Assembly (NCBI GenBank): GCA_037143735.1
Contig: JBAWYD010000045.1
Location: forward strand, 1-18,538
Reading direction: 5' to 3'
Length of the DNA stretch: 18,538 bases
Origin: JAPLJQ01 sp037143735
Lineage (GTDB): Bacteria; Desulfobacterota; Syntrophia; Syntrophales; UBA2185
A program made the translations under genes and the position numbers. Below the pieces are notes generated by a model that was given only the letters and a program-made list of their open reading frames with translations, was not told the DNA's origin and did not search any database. Shown one piece after another: positions 15,459 to 18,538 of this stretch; the stretch's first letter is position 1, and the number at the start of each line of letters is the position of its first letter.

Positions 15459-16178
15459 ATGAGAGCTTCGCATAACTTCTGGCCGGTGATGAAAGACGGC
15501 ATAACCGCGGCCTGGCCCATCTGTGTGGGTTACGCGCCGATCGGACTGGCCTTCGGTGTCCTGGCTCAAAAAGCCGGTCTTTCTCCCGGGGAAATCGGCC
15601 TGATGTCACTTCTGGTCTTTGCCGGAAGCGCCCAGTTTATCGCCGTATCCATGATCAGCGGCGGCGCGGCGGCGATTCCGATCATCCTGACCACCTTTAC
15701 CGTTAATCTCCGCCATTTGCTCATGAGTTCATCGCTGGCCGTCCATCTCCAGCGTCTGAACGCTGGTTGGCTCTCGCTTTATGCCTACGGGGTCACCGAT
15801 GAGAGCTTCGCCATCAACATGACCCGCTTCCGGGAAGAGCCCTGGGATTGGCGGCGGGCGCTGGTTTTGAATCATACGGCCAACCTCGCCTGGCTCTTCA
15901 GCACAATCATCGGAGGCTACGGCGGCCAGTTCATCCCCGCAGGGGCCTTCGGAATCGATTACGCCCTGCCGGCCATGTTCATCTGTCTGCTGGTCCTGCA
16001 GATCCGGGGCAGTCTCTATGTCGCGGTGGCGGTTATTGCGGGATTACTGGCTGTCGCCTGCGCATTGTTCTTTCCAGGCAACGCCTATATTGTCGCGGCA
16101 ACGGCGGCGGCGGCGACGATCGGCGTCTTTCTGCGAAAGTGGAATGGAAAGGCAAGCAAAAGTGAGGAGACGTTATGA
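15459..16178 (+). CDS. azlC: AzlC-family amino-acid exporter, large subunit
   Basis: AzlC and AzlD together export branched-chain amino acids or analogues. The 239-residue membrane protein has the family sequences GYAPIGLAFGVLA, VFAGSAQF and NLRHLLM, with several hydrophobic segments and a short basic C-terminus. I chose the ATG at 15459 because AAGGA precedes it and the protein then begins shortly before the first membrane segment. In-frame ATGs at 15396 and 15423 would add 21 or 12 residues but lack good ribosome sites. The stop overlaps the azlD start by 4 bases (ATGA), typical of this pair. The substrate in this organism is not known. Confidence 0.93.
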   Translation: MRASHNFWPVMKDGITAAWPICVGYAPIGLAFGVLAQKAGLSPGEIGLMSLLVFAGSAQFIAVSMISGGAAAIPIILTTFTVNLRHLLMSSSLAVHLQRLNAGWLSLYAYGVTDESFAINMTRFREEPWDWRRALVLNHTANLAWLFSTIIGGYGGQFIPAGAFGIDYALPAMFICLLVLQIRGSLYVAVAVIAGLLAVACALFFPGNAYIVAATAAAATIGVFLRKWNGKASKSEETL

Positions 16179-16498
16179 AGGTGGATTATGTTTTGTTGAT
16201 ACTGGGGATGGGGATCGTGACCTATCTGCCGCGATGGATCCCCCTGATTCTACTGTCGCGCCGACAGTTGCCGGAATGGCTGAGGCAATGGCTGGATTTT
16301 ATTCCCGTCGCTGTCTTGAGCGCCCTGATCCTGCCGGCTGTGGTGACGACCGGCGAGCCACGTCATCTGGACGTCTTTCAGCCAGCCTTCCTGGTTTCGA
16401 TTCCTGTTTTTATCTTTGCCTGGAAAACCCGATCTCTGGCCGGCTCCGTGATCATCGGAATGGCCCTCTTCTGGATCGCCGGAAAATTTTTTCATTGA
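16175..16498 (+). CDS. azlD: AzlD-family amino-acid exporter, small subunit
   Basis: A 107-residue membrane protein with about four hydrophobic segments and the AzlD pattern: TYLPRWIPLILLSRRQLPEW near the N-terminus, followed by IPVAVLSALILPAV. It is the small partner of AzlC. GAGGAG lies 5 bases before the ATG, and the start overlaps the azlC stop. The last 7 bases overlap the 3' end of the convergent glycosidase gene, and no terminator is visible between them. Confidence 0.93.
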   Translation: MKVDYVLLILGMGIVTYLPRWIPLILLSRRQLPEWLRQWLDFIPVAVLSALILPAVVTTGEPRHLDVFQPAFLVSIPVFIFAWKTRSLAGSVIIGMALFWIAGKFFH

Positions 16499-18207
16499 TT
16501 CCTTGTTGATGCGTGGGGCAGCCTGAATATTCTGATGCCGCAGGGCGCAATATCGATTTTAATGTCGTTAACCTGCGATTCGTAACCGGCGCCGCTTATC
16601 CTGTCCTCCAGTTGTATTGTATTTGTCGTCACAAAAGAGGAAAGATCGACCTGTAAGCTGTAACCGTTATGAACATCGAGATTGGCAAAGATCAGATAGG
16701 CCGTATCATTTTCTTTAACGGGGCGGCGCAGGGCGCCCAGCACCGCCCCGTGATCGCCGTCGATAAATTCCAGATTCCCGTCCTGATGAAACACGGACGA
16801 TTCCGCAAGCACCCGATTGATATGTCTTATGCCTTCAGAGATAAAGGCATTGTCCCGGAATTTACACTTTTCTTTTCTGCCTATAAAATCTATTTTCTCC
16901 GGATAGCCGTATTCAACTCCCTGGACAATGCCCGTTTGCCCCGTGCCCATGAGGGCCGCAACGGCATAGCGCGGCACGGCAGCTTCCGGCGCACCGAAAA
17001 GCTGGGCCGGCGCGCCCGTATCATGGGTGGTGATGGGAAGGTAATGCCGCAACTTACGGCCTATATCATGAATATAGCGGAGATAATTCCGAAGATCACC
17101 GGCATAGGGGTATTCCCACTGATTGGCAAGAAAAAGATCGATCTGCCAATCGGCCGCTTTTTTCAGAACCGTATTGGAATCTGTAAAGAACTCGGCCATG
17201 ATCATCAGGTCCGGATAGGCGTCGCGCAGGTCGGAAAGGAGGTTCGTAATAAATCCTTCATGGCTTGAATGAAGATTGTCAAGGCGGATCATGCCGCCCG
17301 TAAGTTGGGCGAAATAGGCCCAGAACAGGGAATATTTTTTCATATAATCCCAGATGTCGCTTCGGATTTCAGGCTGGGGATGATCATAATATATTTTTAC
17401 AAGATCACCCCATTTTATCCATGAGTTAACATGCCAGCATCCGGCCCGCTTCAGTCCGTCTTTCTCGCTCTTGTCGGGCATGATCCACTCCGGGCACATG
17501 CGCGCCATATTGCTTCTGATCCCGATATGATTCAACACCAGATCAACGCAAAGACGGATTCCCATCTCCCCGGCTTTTTCAACAAATTTTTCAAAGAGAT
17601 CAAAGCCGGAATGGCCTTCTTTTCCGCCGTAGGCTTTGTCGATGGAAAAAAGATCATGGGCGGAATAGGGGCTTTCAGACAGATCAAGGCTGGTAAGGGG
17701 CATAAGATGAACGGTATTAAAACCAAGCCCGGCGATGTGAGGGAGCAGCTCTATCCAGTCCTCAATGGTACCTGAAATAGGCAGGATCAGGGTATACATC
17801 CGGATATCCTTCATAGCCTCCGGATCCACAATCACCTCGCTGAAAGGAACCCTGTCCCAGTACCAGGTCTTGCCGTCGTCAAGGGTATATTTAATTTTGA
17901 ATTCATAACTCCCGCAGTGTTTGACCTTATACGACAGGCTGTAGATTTCTCCTTCTTCACGCAGGAACTCCATTTCTCGCCATTCGTCTTTCCGACAGTC
18001 GATATTTGTATAGAGAAAAATTCTGGCGTGGTCTTCCCGGTGCCGGAATTCGACTTTCAGATGGAGGTCCTCGTTCTGATAGATTCTGAAAAAATCATCA
18101 GGAACGACGGAGAAGGAGCGCCTTAATAAGCCTTCTTTTCCTATTCTCATATCCCGTGATTTAAGCTTTGGAATCTTAAAAGGAAGGAACTGTGGTTTTT
18201 GATCCAT
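16492..18207 (-). CDS. GH13-type alpha-amylase-superfamily glycosidase or glucanotransferase
   Basis: A 571-residue protein with no signal peptide, so probably cytoplasmic. Residues about 30-130 form an N-terminal beta-sandwich-like domain, followed by a (beta/alpha)8 GH13 barrel. Conserved regions: I, DLVLNH (222-227); II, MIRLDNLHSSH with Arg308 and nucleophile Asp310; III, AEFF with acid/base Glu339; IV, TTHD with His395 and Asp396. All catalytic residues are kept. A C-terminal beta domain starts near 485. RLDN-HS in region II is closer to debranching enzymes (RLDNCHS) and GlgE (RVDN-H) than to ordinary amylases (RxDAxKH), so action on glycogen or maltodextrin is inferred. I chose the ATG at 18207 because GAGGG lies 7 bases before it; the ATG 15 codons upstream has no site and overlaps a candidate promoter. 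Confidence 0.88.
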   Translation of the reverse strand: MDQKPQFLPFKIPKLKSRDMRIGKEGLLRRSFSVVPDDFFRIYQNEDLHLKVEFRHREDHARIFLYTNIDCRKDEWREMEFLREEGEIYSLSYKVKHCGSYEFKIKYTLDDGKTWYWDRVPFSEVIVDPEAMKDIRMYTLILPISGTIEDWIELLPHIAGLGFNTVHLMPLTSLDLSESPYSAHDLFSIDKAYGGKEGHSGFDLFEKFVEKAGEMGIRLCVDLVLNHIGIRSNMARMCPEWIMPDKSEKDGLKRAGCWHVNSWIKWGDLVKIYYDHPQPEIRSDIWDYMKKYSLFWAYFAQLTGGMIRLDNLHSSHEGFITNLLSDLRDAYPDLMIMAEFFTDSNTVLKKAADWQIDLFLANQWEYPYAGDLRNYLRYIHDIGRKLRHYLPITTHDTGAPAQLFGAPEAAVPRYAVAALMGTGQTGIVQGVEYGYPEKIDFIGRKEKCKFRDNAFISEGIRHINRVLAESSVFHQDGNLEFIDGDHGAVLGALRRPVKENDTAYLIFANLDVHNGYSLQVDLSSFVTTNTIQLEDRISGAGYESQVNDIKIDIAPCGIRIFRLPHASTRNQ

Positions 18208-18242
18208 GTTTATACCCTCACAGGAAAATGTGATTCGATAAA

Positions 18243-18271
18243 CTATTACCATGTAACATCCCGCATATCAA
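18243..18271 (-). promoter_or_regulatory. Candidate sigma-70-type promoter for the GH13 gene
   Basis: On the minus strand TTGATA (18266-18271) and TAATAG (18243-18248) are exactly 17 bases apart. Transcription would begin about 30 bases before the ATG at 18207, leaving a leader that carries its GAGGG site. The -35 is good and the -10 only fair. Confidence 0.35.
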
Positions 18272-18335
18272 CCTGTGTTGAATGGTTGCCGTTATACAAG
18301 GAGGGGTTTGATATTTGACGAAAAAATGGGGAGTG

Positions 18336-18375
18336 AAAAAAGGCAGGCCTTTCATCATGTGAAAAACCTGCCTTT
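18336..18375 (-). terminator. Rho-independent terminator of the solute-binding-protein gene
   Basis: AAAGGCAGG (18339-18347) and CCTGCCTTT (18367-18375) are perfect 9-bp inverted repeats. On the minus strand the hairpin ends CCTGCC and runs into TTTTTT. It lies about 35 bases after the stop of the gene at the right edge and insulates the glycosidase gene from it. Confidence 0.85.
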
Positions 18376-18408
18376 CCAACAGGGTAACAGAGGATGACTG
18401 ACGCTGGT

Positions 18409-18538
18409 CTATGGCAGATCCGCCATCCAGGAGGCGTCGATGAACCAGCGCTGTGTCAGGACATTGATGATCCCGTTGCTGCGAAGCGTGTTGATAAAAT
18501 TCCCCAGGAAATTCACAAGGAGAGGATCACCCTGCCTT
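18409..18538 (-). CDS. C-terminus of a family 3 (amino-acid-type) solute-binding protein, cut by the window
   Basis: The last 42 codons of a minus-strand gene that continues beyond the right edge; the stop is TAG at 18409-18411. The residues include QGDPLLVNFLGNFINTLRSN, then a gap and QRWFIDASWMADLP at the end. The pattern of GDP, a run of hydrophobic and polar residues ending in NG, and then WF is typical of the C-terminus of periplasmic binding proteins of polar amino-acid ABC transporters. A clear terminator follows. The call rests on a short fragment, so ligand and transporter partners cannot be named. Confidence 0.7.
   Translation of the reverse strand, partial: RQGDPLLVNFLGNFINTLRSNGIINVLTQRWFIDASWMADLP

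Noticed and set aside
1..18538. Defence island, phage or integrative element
   Set aside because: Apart from the edge Fic gene, all genes are housekeeping, metabolic or transport genes. No integrase, transposase, restriction gene, att repeat or CRISPR repeat was seen.

Overview
The window reads as a stretch of bacterial chromosome from a Gram-negative anaerobe. I place it with the former Deltaproteobacteria (Desulfobacterota), perhaps near the Syntrophales. That placement is inference: it rests on the gene order tmk-holB-ricT-metG, the order xseA-xseB-ispA-dxs-tlyA-ispH, a small 2[4Fe-4S] ferredoxin, lipoprotein and secretion signals, and mid-range GC. There is no rRNA, tRNA, CRISPR array, phage or complete insertion sequence. 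Genes are dense, and no gap reaches 300 bases.

Layout, left to right. A Fic-domain protein, cut by the left edge, runs on the plus strand (1-635). A long series of minus-strand genes follows; these are transcribed from high to low coordinates. They are an exported MetX-like alpha/beta hydrolase (749-1777), an amidohydrolase (1845-2696), and the translation/replication cluster metG (2800-4368), ricT (4439-5257), holB (5257-6309) and tmk (6317-6979). Next come a 59-residue ferredoxin (7127-7306) with its own terminator, a NifU C-terminal-domain protein (7456-7680) and a lipoprotein (7773-8363). The last minus-strand block is ispH-ubiA (8381-10132), tlyA (10148-10888), dxs (10884-12797), ispA (12807-13706), xseB (13696-13941) and xseA (13948-15300). 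A plus-strand azlC-azlD pair (15459-16498) diverges from xseA and ends against a convergent GH13-type glycosidase (16492-18207, minus). The right edge cuts the 3' end of a family 3 solute-binding protein (18409-18538, minus), which has a clear terminator.

How the genes fit together. The xseA-to-lipoprotein block is probably one transcript, with gaps or overlaps of only a few bases. It makes exonuclease VII and supplies isoprenoids: Dxs opens the MEP pathway, IspH closes it, IspA joins the C5 units, and the UbiA-like half of the IspH fusion looks like a membrane enzyme of prenyl-lipid metabolism. The tmk-holB-ricT-metG block joins dTMP supply, the clamp loader, an iron-sulfur RNA-metabolism factor and methionyl-tRNA synthesis.

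The most noteworthy items are the IspH-UbiA fusion, whose UbiA half has lost both aspartates of its first metal-binding motif; a probable AUU start codon for tlyA overlapping the dxs stop; an in-frame insertion in the zinc module of HolB; and a GH13 protein whose nucleophile region resembles debranching enzymes and GlgE more than ordinary amylases. I found no clearly new multi-gene system such as a defence island.
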